Positions 22,396 through 33,300 of a DNA stretch of 64,000 nt are shown here, one piece after another. This DNA comes from Delphinus delphis (Eukaryota > Chordata > Mammalia > Artiodactyla > Delphinidae). Position 1 is the stretch's first letter. The number at the start of each line of letters is the position of its first letter. The notes under the pieces are model-generated. The model did no database searches. It saw only the letters and a program-made list of their open reading frames with translations, and was not told the DNA's origin. The DNA lies in contig NC_082701.1 of assembly GCF_949987515.2 (NCBI RefSeq), positions 32,133,755 to 32,197,754 of the forward strand. Direction: 5' to 3'. The position numbers and the translations under genes were made by a program.

Positions 22396-22789
22396 GGAAT
22401 CTGGGATGGAGGGAGGGATGTTTCCAGGGGGTGACAGGACACATTTCTGAGGGTCTAAGGTTTCTTATCCCTGATTACCCATTTCCTTGAGCGGAATGAA
22501 TTTGAGGAGCTGGCAGCAACAGCAGCCTGACTCCTGCTTGCATCCATCCAGCATCCTGTGCGGCCTGCTGTAGAGGGAGTCAGCCACTCAGGAGGGGGGT
22601 CTTCTCTCCCCAGGCTACGGATGACCATCCCTCCTAAGAACCACAGGTTTGGAGAAGTGGATTATGTTCCTGCTGGTCTTCTCCCCCAACTTTCATGGGC
22701 CTTTATTCCTTGTTCTGGGACGTCCAGCATGATGGCCATAGGGTAAAGAGAGTGAATACAAGAGGAGGGAGTGAAAAAGTGTGAACTTA

Positions 22790-22930
22790 TAGAGGCTGAC
22801 ACATCTAGGCTTACATCTTGTTCTGCCACCTCCCATCTATGTGGCTTCAGGCAAAACACGGCACATCTTTGAGCCTCAGTTTACCCATCTGTAAAATGGG
22901 GATGACAAATCTCCTATGCGGTGAGATGAA
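22790..22930 (+). repeat. MIR SINE
   Basis: GAGCCTCAGTTTACCCATCTGTAAAATGGGGATGAC core, preceded by TTCTGCCACCTCCCATCTATGTGGC. Confidence 0.88.
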
Positions 22931-23440
22931 CCGAGGTGGGGGATGGAGGGAGAGCCCAGGATGGAGTGAGGCACAGAGGAGGAACTCAGAAGATGCCGGG
23001 TTTTTTTTTTTTTTGTGGGACAGAAGATGTGTGCCCTAGGGACCCTTTAGTAAAGCAAAGTCCCACGCTTCCCTGCCCCCAGCTGTTCAGAGTAAATAGC
23101 AAGGGACATACATTTCATAAGCATGAAACTTCACTTGGAGAGAGAAAAAACAAGGAAGGGAAAAAGAAAGGAAGAAAGACGGGTCTGTGGACAGTCATCA
23201 GCAGAGCCATGCTTGGAGCCATTCTCACCAAACGGCTTCTTGATGAAGAGATTAAACCTCAGTTATAGATCACACCCAGAGGTGGCCAGAGTGTTTCTCT
23301 GTCACCCCAGACTCCTCACTGTGCCCGAAGAGCGGTGGGACCCAGTTCTGATGAGGGGACTGGGGCCCTGGCCTTCCTGGTTGCTCTTCCTGGTTGCCCT
23401 TTTCTTGGGACAGGAAGAGCCGCCCGGCTGGGGCTCCCTG
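22931..23440. other. Unique intergenic sequence
   Basis: Includes a T15 tract near 23000 and a GAAAGGAAGAAAG purine stretch. No gene. Confidence 0.4.
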
Positions 23441-23665
23441 CCCGCTGTCTGCCTTCAAGGGACAGAGCCCACTGAGCATTCCAGAGCCGAAGAAACAGAA
23501 ACTCTCCAAGTTCACAGCTGTGGAGAAACACTTACCCAGTTTGTTTTTAATCAAACTCCCCATGCTGACACTGGGTCTCCATTCAACCGTTTAAAAAGTT
23601 CCACTAGCAAATAAACACTTCGCCAAATATTTGCCCTTATGTGTTTTCAGTAGTAAATACCAGCT
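23440..23665. promoter_or_regulatory. Candidate conserved noncoding element
   Basis: Repeat-free block with GTTTTTAATCAAAC, AGCAAATAAACACTTCG (forkhead-like) and CCAAATATTTGCC (palindromic) in ordered AT-rich sequence, next to GC-rich DNA. Candidate enhancer; conservation unmeasured. Confidence 0.3.
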
Positions 23666-25460
23666 ATATTGCTCATCTCCATATAACACCCCGGCTGGGC
23701 CCGCCCCTGGTTGCTCTGGAGCCGAGTGTCCTCTCCAAGGATGGGTGGGAACCCCTTCCTGACCTCCCACCGCGGAGCCGAGAGCAGAGGACTCTCTGGT
23801 GAAAAAAGGCCCCTCTTACCCCAAAGGCCAAACCCGCTTAAGACCTTCACGTGGGATTTGTATTGACATGTAGCTTAGCCCCAGGATGCAGAAAGGTATT
23901 CTTGTTTCCCTCTCTTTTCCTTGGACGCTCAGCGGCCAGCCTGCGATCGCCAGCACATCTCTGAGGATCGGGTCAGGGTTTGCTGCCGCCTCTCACCCAG
24001 TCCTCTGACCCGAACGGACAGTGGGGGAGAGTTTAGGACCTGGGGGTGCAGAATGAGAATGAGAGTGAGAGGGCTTCAGCTTTCACAGGGACAGCAGGGT
24101 ATCTGGGCACTCAAGTTACACAAAACACAATTCCATACAGACGCACAGACATACACACAAACACACACCTTCCCACTCAGCAGCCGTGGCATGGGTTAGC
24201 ATTCCTTGGTTGCTAGCAACAGATCCCTCTACTTGGAGGAAGTAAGGGGAGCTTAGAAGAGAAGAGGTTGAAAACCCAGGTTTGGAATAGACAGTGCTCT
24301 CACTGGAAAGAATGTTCTACCATTTTCAGTCCCAGACACTGCTTATGAATCATGTTCCAGGGAGGAACCAGAGGAGGACAGGACACCTTCATTAACAGTC
24401 CCTCAAGGCTCAGTTGCATTGGTTTTCAACTTTTTTCACACCCCAACACACATGAAAAGTATTTGCAAGACATAATGAGGTGAAAGGATGTAGGCTGTAA
24501 GTCTAGGCTGTAAGTCACTGCTGGACACTGCTCATTTCCCGAATGGGCCTGGGGCCTCAACAACTCAGCAAGCTTGTGCCCATTCATAGCAAGTGTTGGG
24601 AAGCTCAGCTGTTTCCAAGAGGGAGAGGTAACTCCTCAAAATACAATCAGGATGCTATCAACAATAGCACATGGCACAGAGGCGGAGTACCATCTAACCG
24701 CCAACGTGCACTCAGGCTTCCATCATCGTCCGCGAAACGATCGGAGCTGCTCTCCTGCCTTGGCTGCTACCTCCGCTCCTCTCCGTCTCATTCTGGCCAC
24801 AGTAATATGGACTTCCCACCTAATTCCCCTCTCAGTAAAGGGATAGCAAGCAAATGCATTTATATCTCTGCTCACACATCACAAATCTCTCCTTCAAAAG
24901 ACCCAAAGCCTGCAGAGCCCAGGCTATGGGCCATTGGTTTTTTTCATTGGCACCTAGAACAGTACTCTATACACAAGTCATCTGCAAAACAGACCCCAGA
25001 CTTAGCTGAAGCCTATGCTGCAGACAAACCACTCCCATGGCCCCAGACACACTCTTCTGTTTACAGGTCTGCTTGGATGCCCTTCTTCCTTTAGGATCTC
25101 TGCTAACGGAGACTCTTGATGTATACTTATGAAATAAACGATGAGAGAGGTCAGGTGGACTCTCCCCAAATAATAATCAGGTTGAAGCATCAGATAATCC
25201 CAAGGTGTTCATGGTATTCTTCGTTTTTCAAAGCTTGGCATCTGGATTCTCTTATGAAAATCCAGTCTTGATCCAGAGTGCCATATTCTTGGGCTGGAAA
25301 AACTATAATGCTGAGGGTTTCTGCCAATTGATAACCCATGAGAAATAAAAGAAGACCTGCTCTGAGACGACCACGCACATCGATGAAGAAATGGGATTTG
25401 ATTTACAAGACCTTTTGATGAAGTCTCAGGAAGTCTCAAGAAAAGAGAAAACTAACTTCT
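23666..25460. other. Unique or unassigned sequence
   Basis: No gene supported. The 183-codon frame at 24543-25094 has no domain or splice context. A TAGGCTGTAAGTC unit is tandemly duplicated near 24490-24515. Confidence 0.4.
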
Positions 25461-25464
25461 GAGG

Positions 25465-25665
25465 AGAGCTTACCTGTGCTAGGTAATTGCACTTGTTATC
25501 ATTTCATTGCATCTTTTCAGCAAATCTTTGAGGTAGATGTTATAATTCCCATTATGCAGATGAAAATACCGAGGAGTGATTTAGAAATATACCTGGGCTT
25601 GTTTTTTAAATGACTGCTCTGAGGCAGAGCTGGGGCTCAAACTCAGGTGTTTTATGTTTCTGTTT
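25465..25665 (-). repeat. MIR SINE, antisense
   Basis: TTATAATTCCCATTATGCAGATGAAAATACCGAGG...GGCAGAGCTGGGGCTCAAACTCAGG. Confidence 0.75.
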
Positions 25666-25954
25666 TACCTCTGCAGCTCTTTGCCTGCCTTTTCTCTAGG
25701 ATCAGTGATTTTTTTGAGCCATGATTTTTGGCTAACTGGCACCAAAATTACATGACATGCCACCAGACTCCTTGCAACACGGGAAAAAGACACTCCTATT
25801 TGGTTAAGCTGCTGTTACACGTGGCTGTGGTGATCCAATCCAATATTAGTGAAAATATTGAATATATAATTATATAAATGCATATTTGCACTTAATAAAG
25901 GTAGCTATTATTAGGATAATATACATATATACATTTTAAAAAACACTCAGTGTA

Positions 25955-26267
25955 TGAAAATCTATATTTATTTATTTATTTATTTTTGCTGTGTTGGGTC
26001 TTCTTTTATGTGCGTGGGCTTTCTCTAGTTGCGGCAAGCGGGGGCCACTCCTCATCGCGGTGCGCGGGCCTCTCACTATCGCGGCCTCTCTTGTTGCGGA
26101 GCGCGGGCTCCAGACGCGCAGGCTCAGTAATTGTGGCTCACGGGGCCAGTTGCTCCGCGGCATGTGGGATCTTCCCAGACCAGGGCTTGAACCCGTGTCC
26201 CCTGCATTGGCAGGCAGACTCTCAACCACTGCGCCACCAGGGAAGCCCCTGAAAATCTATATTTATT
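25955..26267 (-). mobile_element. CHR-type SINE, antisense, perfect 18-bp target-site duplication
   Basis: TGAAAATCTATATTTATT is identical at 25955-25972 and 26250-26267. Between them lie a TTTA-repeat tail, TTTGCTGTGTTGGGTCTTC and the reversed CTTCCCTGGTGGCGC head. The perfect duplication suggests a young copy. The 85-100-codon frames in it are repeat-derived. Confidence 0.95.
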
Positions 26268-26700
26268 AATGGGATACATTGCTCGAAGATTTTTTAAAGG
26301 AAATTCTGCTTTGCTAATAACTCAATAATTCATGTGTTTCTATAGAAAAAAGAACTGGACACTACAAAAGGGTATAAAGCAGAAAATGAAGACTTCTTTC
26401 TGCCATCCCCTCAATACTTCTCTCCAAAGGTAACCTGTGTATGAGCCAAAAACTTTTTTCTACGCAGACAGGTTGGGACTAGGGTGAGGCAAGGAAGTGC
26501 CTAGGATGCAAAATGTAAGGCAGTGCTCACTTGAAGGTTTGTGCAGGTGTGGCGTGGATCTGTCCACGAGCCTGGGGGTGGGAGGGGTACCTCCTTACAT
26601 TTTGCTCCCTATACGCTTTGCTTGAATCCCCTCTCGTCCTGGCCCTGCTACGCACTGCATATATTTATGTGGGTCTTTATATGGTTATTTAAAGAAAACT
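26268..26700. other. Unique intergenic sequence
   Basis: No gene or transposon recognised. Confidence 0.4.
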
Positions 26701-26818
26701 GGGACTTCCCTGGTGGTCCAGTGGTTGACTCCACGCTTCCATTGCAGGGGGCATGGGTTTGATCCCTGGTTGGGGAAGATCCCCCATGCTGTGTGGTGTG
26801 GCCAAAAAAAAAAAAAAG
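26701..26818 (+). mobile_element. Short tRNA-derived SINE
   Basis: GGGACTTCCCTGGTGGTCCAG start, GTGGTGTGGCC then poly(A). Same short form as at 63200. Confidence 0.88.
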
Positions 26819-26844
26819 TGAAAAAAAACACAAACAAAACTGAA

Positions 26845-27590
26845 ATAAACTATTTTATTGTGGCTTTTTTTTTTAACTCAACAGTGAATTAGGATCCATT
26901 TGTGTCCATTCCTATAAATTTAGTTCAAATTTTTAACAGTTGTGTAGTATTCTGTACTATGAATGAACCATAGTTGAGCCATTGCCCTACTGATGAACAT
27001 CTACATTTTAATTTTGCTATCATGATGCGTCTTAGTCAATTTGGGCTCCTGTAACATAATACCATAGACTAGGGGCTTAAACAAAAATTTGCTTCCTCAG
27101 TTCTGGAGGCTGGGAAGTCCAAGATCAAGGTGCTGGCAGGTTTGGTTCTTGGTGAGGGCTGTCTTCCCGGTGGTAGACAGCCATCTCCCTGGGTGCTCAC
27201 ATGGCTTTTCTCAGTGTGTGCTCATGGAGAGAGCAAACACTTCTTGTCTCTTCCTTCTTTTATCAGGGCACTGATCCCATCACGAGAGCCCCACCCTCAT
27301 GACTTCTTATAAAACCTAATCACCTGCCGAAGGTCCTACCTTCAAATGCTAACACATTGGGGGTTTGGGTTTCAACAAATGAATTTAAGGGGACACAAAC
27401 ACAAACATTCAGTCCACAACACAGCAGATGCTATGAAATAGATAACCTAGGGCATAGGTACTTGCAAGTATTTCCGGGTGATAGATTCCTAGAAGTAGAA
27501 ATGCTGGGTAAAGGGGTATTTGACATTTTTGAAAGCTGTAACCAAAGCTCCCTTTGAAAGTTTGGCACCAGTTCATATTCCCATCAACAG
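26845..27590 (-). repeat. Old antisense L1 fragment, interrupted by another repeat
   Basis: Left part (26845-27030) has TTAACAGTTGTGTAGTATTCTGTACTATGAATGAACC. Right part (27428-27590) has TAGAAGTAGAAATGCTGGGTAAAGG and CAGTTCATATTCCCATCAACAGTA. Together they read as continuous antisense L1 3' sequence. Confidence 0.7.
27031..27427 (+). repeat. Ancient interspersed repeat nested in L1
   Basis: GGGCTCCTGTAACATAATACCATAGACTAGGGGCTTAAACAA ... CAGTTCTGGAGGCTGGGAAGTCCAAGATCAAGGTGC ... CACAAACATTCAGTCCACAAC, a relative of the unassigned 'ctgtaaca...cttaaac' repeat. Confidence 0.75.
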
Positions 27591-28170
27591 TACAGAAGGA
27601 TACAATGGTAGACAGTTCACATTAGAATTATCTGTGGGATTTTAAAAAATAGCCGGCTTTCTTGGTATTTACGATTTCTCCAATTAGATTCATGTGCCAT
27701 TTTCCAGCAGTCAGTTGACTGACTAGATCCAGACGGGCTGGCTGAAGCGTGTGTGCTGCCTTCTGGGCCAGTCCTTTGCCTTGCTGCTGGGGAATTCCAC
27801 TGGCAGTGGTCGCTCTAGCTTTTCCTACAGGCCTGAGGTGGGTCTGGGCTGGCAATGGGGAGCCAGGCACTCTGAAAGGCTTTCCCACGGGTCAGTATTT
27901 CATCCTCGCTCTCCAATCTCTCCAGAGATCAGTGCAGGATCATGCAAGTGCTATGGGGCGTCAGGAGGTGACAGCTGTAGGGGGCGACTTCTTGGATACA
28001 CAGGAGCTTGTGGAATCTTGATCTTTATACGTTGGAAACAAATAACTTGATGTGGAATAGTGCTCAGCCACCTTGGCAAAGAGGCAGAGTGCTGGACCTC
28101 ATGACCCTTTGAGATTTTTGAAATCCTCCTCCCTGCAATTCTGGATGTCAGTTCCTGTCCATCCACCTTC
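27591..28170. other. Unique intergenic sequence
   Basis: No gene supported. Confidence 0.4.
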
Positions 28171-28172
28171 TA

Positions 28173-28382
28173 GATCGGGAGTTGGCACACTTGGCCTGTG
28201 GCTCACATCTGGCCTGCAACCTCCTTTTGTAATAAAGTTTATTGGACCACAGCCATGCTCATTTGCAGATTGTCTATGGCTGCTTTTGCAACTGTAGTAG
28301 TTGTGACAGATTGCATGGCCCACAAAATCTGAAATATTTATTATCTGGCCTTTTATAGACAAAGCATACCAACTTCTGCTCT
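28173..28382. mobile_element. hAT-type nonautonomous transposon
   Basis: GAGTTGGCACACTTGGCCTGTGGC, AATAAAGTTTATTGGACCACAGCCATGC and a right end AGACAAAGCATACCAACTTCTG match the widespread 'gtcggcaaact...agtttgccgacccctg' element. Confidence 0.8.
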
Positions 28383-28689
28383 AAATGTCTTTTGCATTTG
28401 TCCCCTCTTCTTCCTTATTAGTTCATCTCATCCTGCCTGGACGGCTACAGTAGCCACCAAGCTGGTCACCACTGGTGTGAGCTTTCTGAGATGCAGATAT
28501 AAGGGTGGCAGGCCTGCAAATGCTTCCATTTCTCCCGGTTGCCGGCGGTGTGAGTGGCTTGCCCCCTAAAACCCTCTGATTCTGCAGGCTGTGTGCAGCC
28601 GTCTCTCCACTTCACGTATTTGTGTGCCCCATGAATACTCCATAGTCAGTTACTTCATCCGGAACACGGAGCTAATAGCACCTTCCTGG

Positions 28690-29057
28690 TGTTTCAGTCC
28701 CTATGAGCTACTGACCTTCCCAAACATGCCGCTCACTGTCTCACCCTTTACCCTTGACCCACGCTGTTCCCTTTGCCCAGGGGTCCCTCCCCATATCCCT
28801 GGTGAACTGCCATTTCTTCACTGATGCATTTTCAACTCTCTCATTAGCAAAGACCTTTACCCCTTCCTCTTTATTCCCAGTAAACTGCTCCAGGGCTGTC
28901 TCCCTCCACTGGAACACTTACCTGGCATTGTTGGTGCATCTTTCCCTGTCTCCCTCACTGATCTGTGAACTCCAGCGTGCAAGGTCCCATCCTCCTCTGC
29001 CTCTAACGGGGCCTGGGCTGCACAGGTACTAAAGAAACGTTTGTTGAATGAATAAAC
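28690..29057 (+). repeat. L2 LINE 3' region
   Basis: Pyrimidine-rich L2 body, then ACTGATCTGTGAACTCCAGCGTGCAAGG...AAGAAACGTTTGTTGAATGAATAAACG tail. Confidence 0.8.
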
Positions 29058-29265
29058 GCTAATATTGTTTGAGCCCTTGCTGTGTATCCACAGTATCTCA
29101 GAATCTTCACAGCGACCTTGTGGCACAGACAGTGTTATAGCCCCACTTTACGGATACGGCAACTAAGGGCATAGAGGAGCCACATGCTTGGTTTCAGAGC
29201 TCTCCAGGATCTAAACTAGGCAGCTAAGCTCCAGAGCGCATGCTCTAACTCCCGTGCTAATAGTA
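29058..29265 (-). repeat. MIR SINE, antisense
   Basis: ATAGCCCCACTTTACGGATACGGCAACTAAGGGCATAGAGG, then the expected tail to GCTCTAACTCCCGTGC. Confidence 0.8.
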
Positions 29266-29689
29266 AGCAAGTGAAGGAATGAATGAATTTGGCGAGATTC
29301 TGTGAACTGAAGGCAGAAAAGGTAAATGTTTTCTGAACTTATGAAACCCACTAGTAGGGTTTACAAAAGAAAAACACAAAGATTCCAGGAGACCTGGCAG
29401 GGATGGAGGCTATGAAGGGATCAATAGCCCACAGAGTTCAGGGAGAGTTTAATTTGAGTGAAAAATCAGACCATCCTGTGAATTCCTGGCAGTACTTGAA
29501 GAAGCTGAGGGGCCACAGGTAAACTAACAAGGCCTGACCCTCTGCATGTAGGGAAAAGGGGAAAAAAGGCACCAACTGTAACATTTACGGCATGCCATGC
29601 TTAACACTATGCCATCAAGTTTCATGTATGCTAGCTCATAGAATGAAAATTGCCCCCTGCCCACAGAAACTTTCTGACTCCATACATTT

Positions 29690-30560
29690 TCATTGACTAG
29701 CTATTATGTGCCAAGTCCTTGAAGTAGATGCCAAGGAAACAAAAATGAATGGAACTCTAGGGGTCTCCAGCCTAGCAGGGGAGACAGATGAATGTATAAT
29801 TCTAGCAACGTGCTCAGTGCTATCAGAGAGATACAGCCAGGAATACAGAGGGGACATAACTCAGCCTGGAGACGTGGAGGAAGACTTCTGGAGAGCAGTG
29901 ACTGAACTGGGCTCTGAAGGATGAATAGAAGTGGACAAGGCAGGGAAGTGCTTCCAGACAGAAGACAAGTCAGTGCCAAGGCGCAGAGACAAGAATGTCA
30001 GGGACTCTCTCTCTCATGTGAGCATACGACAAGGAGGTGGTCATCTGTTAGCCAGGGAGACAGCTCTCACCAGAGCCTGACAGTGCTGGCACCCTGATCT
30101 GAGACCCCCAGCCTCTCAAATTGTGACATGTAAATTTCTGTTGTTTATTTCACCTAGTCTATGGTATTTATTGTAACAGCCTGGGCTAAGACAATAATTA
30201 AAAATAATAATAGCTAAAAAAAAAAAAAAAAGGAATGTCAGGAACCTACCAACAATTTGCTGGGGAGGAATGGCAAGTGAGGTCGATCAGGGAGGGTCTC
30301 AGAAGGCATGCCGTGGAGACTGGCTTTCTCCCGTGAGGTGACGGAAATACAGCAAAAGGGTTTTTAAGCAGATGGTATTTTTAAAAAAATGAGATGGTGT
30401 TTGCATGACGGTATTGTGGAGGAAACAAAGAGAGGCACGGCTGGAGGCCGGGAAACTAGCGAGGAGGCTGTTACCTGGTCCAGTTGGGAGGTCATGCAGG
30501 TCTGAGCTAAGGACACAGGCAGGGGAGGTGAAAAGAGAACCAGAAAGCCAGGAAGTCTTG
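29690..30560 (-). repeat. L2 LINE, antisense, split by a retroposed insert
   Basis: CTATTATGTGCCAAGTCCTTGAAG, GGAGGAAGACTTCTGGAGAGC and CTGAACTGGGCTCTGAAGGATGAATAGAAG are antisense L2. The sequence resumes after 30242 with further antisense L2-like text. The insert is 30003-30232. Confidence 0.7.
29993..30242 (+). mobile_element. Poly(A)-tailed retroposed LTR fragment with 10-bp target-site duplication
   Basis: GAATGTCAGG occurs at 29993-30002 and 30233-30242. The insert ends AATAATTAAAAATAATAATAGCT then A15. Its 3' half (AATTTCTGTTGTTTATTTCACCTAGTCTATGGTATTTATTGTAACAGCCTGGGC) resembles a MaLR-type LTR end. So an RNA carrying that LTR piece was probably polyadenylated after an ATTAAA and inserted by L1 machinery. 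No retroviral genes are present. Confidence 0.7.
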
Positions 30561-30869
30561 GCCTTGAAATGTTAAAATATGCACTAACTACCTATTTTTT
30601 GAAAAGCTTGGTTATTAAGATCTTCATTTGAGGAGGCTGCGCACACGCAATACTGGTGAATGGCCTGTACATGGAGCGTGCACACGCATATACACACATG
30701 CACACACATTGCAGATAAATAGTGGGATGAAAGCATCCAACAAAAGGAACAAATACACATAACGACTACTGTATAGTCTAGTCTAAAATAAGTGGGTGTG
30801 TTGTGTAGGATGGAAGTAGGCAGGGAAGGTAAGAGTTAAGGTGCGGCTCTGGGAGGGGTGAGATGAATT

Positions 30870-31000
30870 AGTTATCTAATGCCGGGTAACAAATTACCCT
30901 CAAAGTTAGTAGCTTAAAGCAGCAAGTATTTTTTTTAATTGAGGTATAGTTGATTTACAAGGTTTCAAGTATATAGCAAAGTGATTCAGTTTTGTGTATG

Positions 31001-31040
<40 letters not shown>

Positions 31041-31800
31041 TATATTCTTTTTCAGATTCTTTTCCGTCATAAGAAAAGATATTGAATCTAGTTCACTGTG
31101 CTATACAGTTGGTCCTGTATATCTATTTTATATATGGTAGTGTTTTCTGTTAATCCCAAATTCCCAGTTTATCCCCTGCCCCCCCTTCCCCCTTTGGTAA
31201 CCATGTTTGTTTTCTATGTCAAAGGAGCAAGTATTTATTATCTCACAGTTTCCATGGGTCAGAATTTGGGAGTGGTTTGGTCGGGTGGTTTTAGCTCCGG
31301 ATCGCTCCTGAGGTTGCAGCCGGGATGCGTGGGGCTTGAGTGGGGCTGGACCATCTGATTCTGAGATGTTGAACTCATCTGGCTTTTGGCAGAAGGCCCC
31401 AGTTCCTCACCACAAGAACCTCTCCATAGGGTGGCTTGAGTGTCTTCATGACATGCCACTTGCTTCCCCCACGGGGAGTGAGCCGATAGAGCAATGTGGA
31501 AGCAGCAGTGTCTACCATGACTTTGCCCAGCTGTTGTTCCCACAGTGCCCTAGCGGTTATGCAGCTCTGCCCTATCATGTGGGAGGGGGCTCTACAGGCT
31601 TGTGGGTGCAGGCAGGCAGGTCATTGGGAGCCATCTTGGAGGCACAGATGGGCCTGGGGCTAACTGGGGGCAGAGTAAGTGTGGTGCGCAGGAAAGGGAG
31701 CAAGGCTTGGAGACAGAAGCTGACTGATGACTGGTCATCCCGCCTATATTCTGCCATGAGCCTTGTCTATGAGATGCGGCTCCACAGTGCAAATGCTGGA
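30870..31800 (+). repeat. Ancient interspersed repeat split by an L1
   Basis: Left part GGTAACAAATTACCCTCAAAGTTAGTAGCTTAAAGC and right part from TTATTATCTCACAGTTTCCATGGG form one element of the same family as 12880-13303. ORFs of 94-157 codons inside it are chance frames in the repeat. Confidence 0.65.
30921..31236 (-). mobile_element. L1 3' end, antisense, with perfect 11-bp target-site duplication
   Basis: AGCAAGTATTT at 30921-30931 and 31226-31236 flank TTAATTGAGGTATAGTTGATTTAC ... CCCTTTGGTAACCATG, the reversed L1 3' UTR. A TA microsatellite (about 31005-31045) lies inside. 5'-truncated. Confidence 0.93.
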
Positions 31801-32005
31801 GGACGGTAGTGAAGGTCACTTGAGAGAAGGCTTATAAAATGCTTCTTGGTACCCACAGAGCACTATAGTAAGGTGCTGTGTAAAGTGACTGCACAAACGG
31901 AAGCAATCCTTCTGGATGGGAAGTTTAGACTTGATGAATCTAGGCGCACCTCACTGAAGACACTTCATCCTTTATTTCTGTAGCTGCAGAAATCCGATGA
32001 ATACC
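31801..32005. other. Unique sequence
   Basis: Nothing recognised. Confidence 0.4.
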
Positions 32006-32009
32006 ATTT

Positions 32010-32200
32010 ATTTATCTGCTACTTCTGCACTCCAGGAGAGGCACAGTCATAATTTCATTTCATTTTCTCAGTGATGCTGACAAGTGGGATTTGTAAGCCA
32101 CACTTTACAAGAAAGGAAAGTGAGGCTCAGTGAGGTTAGAAAACTCGCCCGAAATCGAGGGAGCTGGGGATGCAAGCTCAGGCCTGCCTGACCCCGATGG
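32010..32200 (-). repeat. MIR SINE, antisense
   Basis: CCACACTTTACAAGAAAGGAAAGTGAGGCTCAGTGAGG core. Confidence 0.78.
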
Positions 32201-32396
32201 GTGACAATGAGGCAGATGAGAGACGGGCTCAGCAGGACCTGGGCTGCATCCCTGCTGTCCACATCTGGGACCTGGGACGTCGTCACGGTTGGGCTTTTGC
32301 AGGTTGGTGACAAGGGGAGGGGGAATGGGGAACAGCAGGGCCTCTCCTGGCCTACACATCCCCCCCAAACTCTTGGTCCTGAGCTGCTGAAGGGTC

Positions 32397-32441
<45 letters not shown>
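32397..32441 (+). repeat. (TG)22 microsatellite
   Basis: Uninterrupted TG dinucleotides over about 45 bp, so it is likely polymorphic. Confidence 0.97.
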
Positions 32442-32444
<3 letters not shown>

Positions 32445-32559
32445 ACCAGCCCGGCAGCTGCTGCCATCCCCAAGCTGGGGATTAGGGTGACGAGGCCCAC
32501 AGGGCCCTCCGGAGCTGGCTGCAGGCCAGAGCCACACGGGGCTGGGGCTCCTGGGAGTT

Positions 32560-32760
32560 GGGCTCCCAGGCCGTTCTGAGAAAAGTATTTGCAGCGAGGC
32601 CGCTCCAGGTGCGAGGCCGGGCCATCAGTCCCTCACTCTTTGGAGCAGTGAGTTTATAAAGCAGCAATTAAATAAGAGCTCTGTAAGTGCTTCTGGGAAC
32701 TGCCCTGAATGCATTTTCCAAACGTAAACAACAGGAGCTCTACTTGGCGCAGGGCACATG
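32560..32760. promoter_or_regulatory. Candidate conserved noncoding element
   Basis: Unique block containing TTTATAAAGCAGCAATTAAATAAGAGC and CATTTTCCAAACGTAAACAACAGG (forkhead-like GTAAACA), flanked by GC-rich DNA. Function inferred. Confidence 0.3.
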
Positions 32761-33009
32761 CAGAGCGGAGGGGCAGCCCTGCCGGCCAGAAGGGAGCCCT
32801 GTTTAGCCGGCGAGCCAGGCTCCGCGCCCCTGGTGCACGCTCTGTGTAGGTGGCAAGTCCAGTTGTCTTGCCTGCCTGGGTGGCATGGCAGCCTGCCTGG
32901 ACAGGTCGTGGTGAGGGGATGTGACTAGCTCCTCGCTGGGGAAGGCAGGAGATCACTGGCTGTCCCAGAGATAGTGATAATGAGAGAACAGAGTTAACAG
33001 CAGTGATGG

Positions 33010-33300
33010 CGTCTACCTACTGAGCACCTACTGTGTGCCAGGAGCCCACAGATTCATATTATTGGGAGGTTAGGCGACTTGTTAAAGGTGATGGGCTGTA
33101 AGGTGGAGGGGCCCAAATGACGGCCTTCAGCATCTCACATTTACCAGGCCTCGTGATATGCCGGGTGCTGTTCTAAGAAGCAGATACTCTCATTACCCTG
33201 TTTTATGGGAGAAAAACTGAGGCAAGGAGAAGCGCTGAGACCCAGGCGGGCTGGCTCCAGAGCCCCTGCTCTGAACCCCTCACTGTGCTGCTTCAGAGCA
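33010..33300 (-). repeat. Two adjacent antisense MIR fragments
   Basis: First: GAGCACCTACTGTGTGCCAGGAGCCC (33020-33120). Second: GATATGCCGGGTGCTGTTCTAAG...AAACTGAGGCAAGGAG...GGCTCCAGAGCCCCTGCTCTGAACC (33130-33300). Confidence 0.75.

Noticed and set aside
24543..25094. 183-residue frame
   Set aside because: No recognisable domain, no splice context; consistent with a chance frame.
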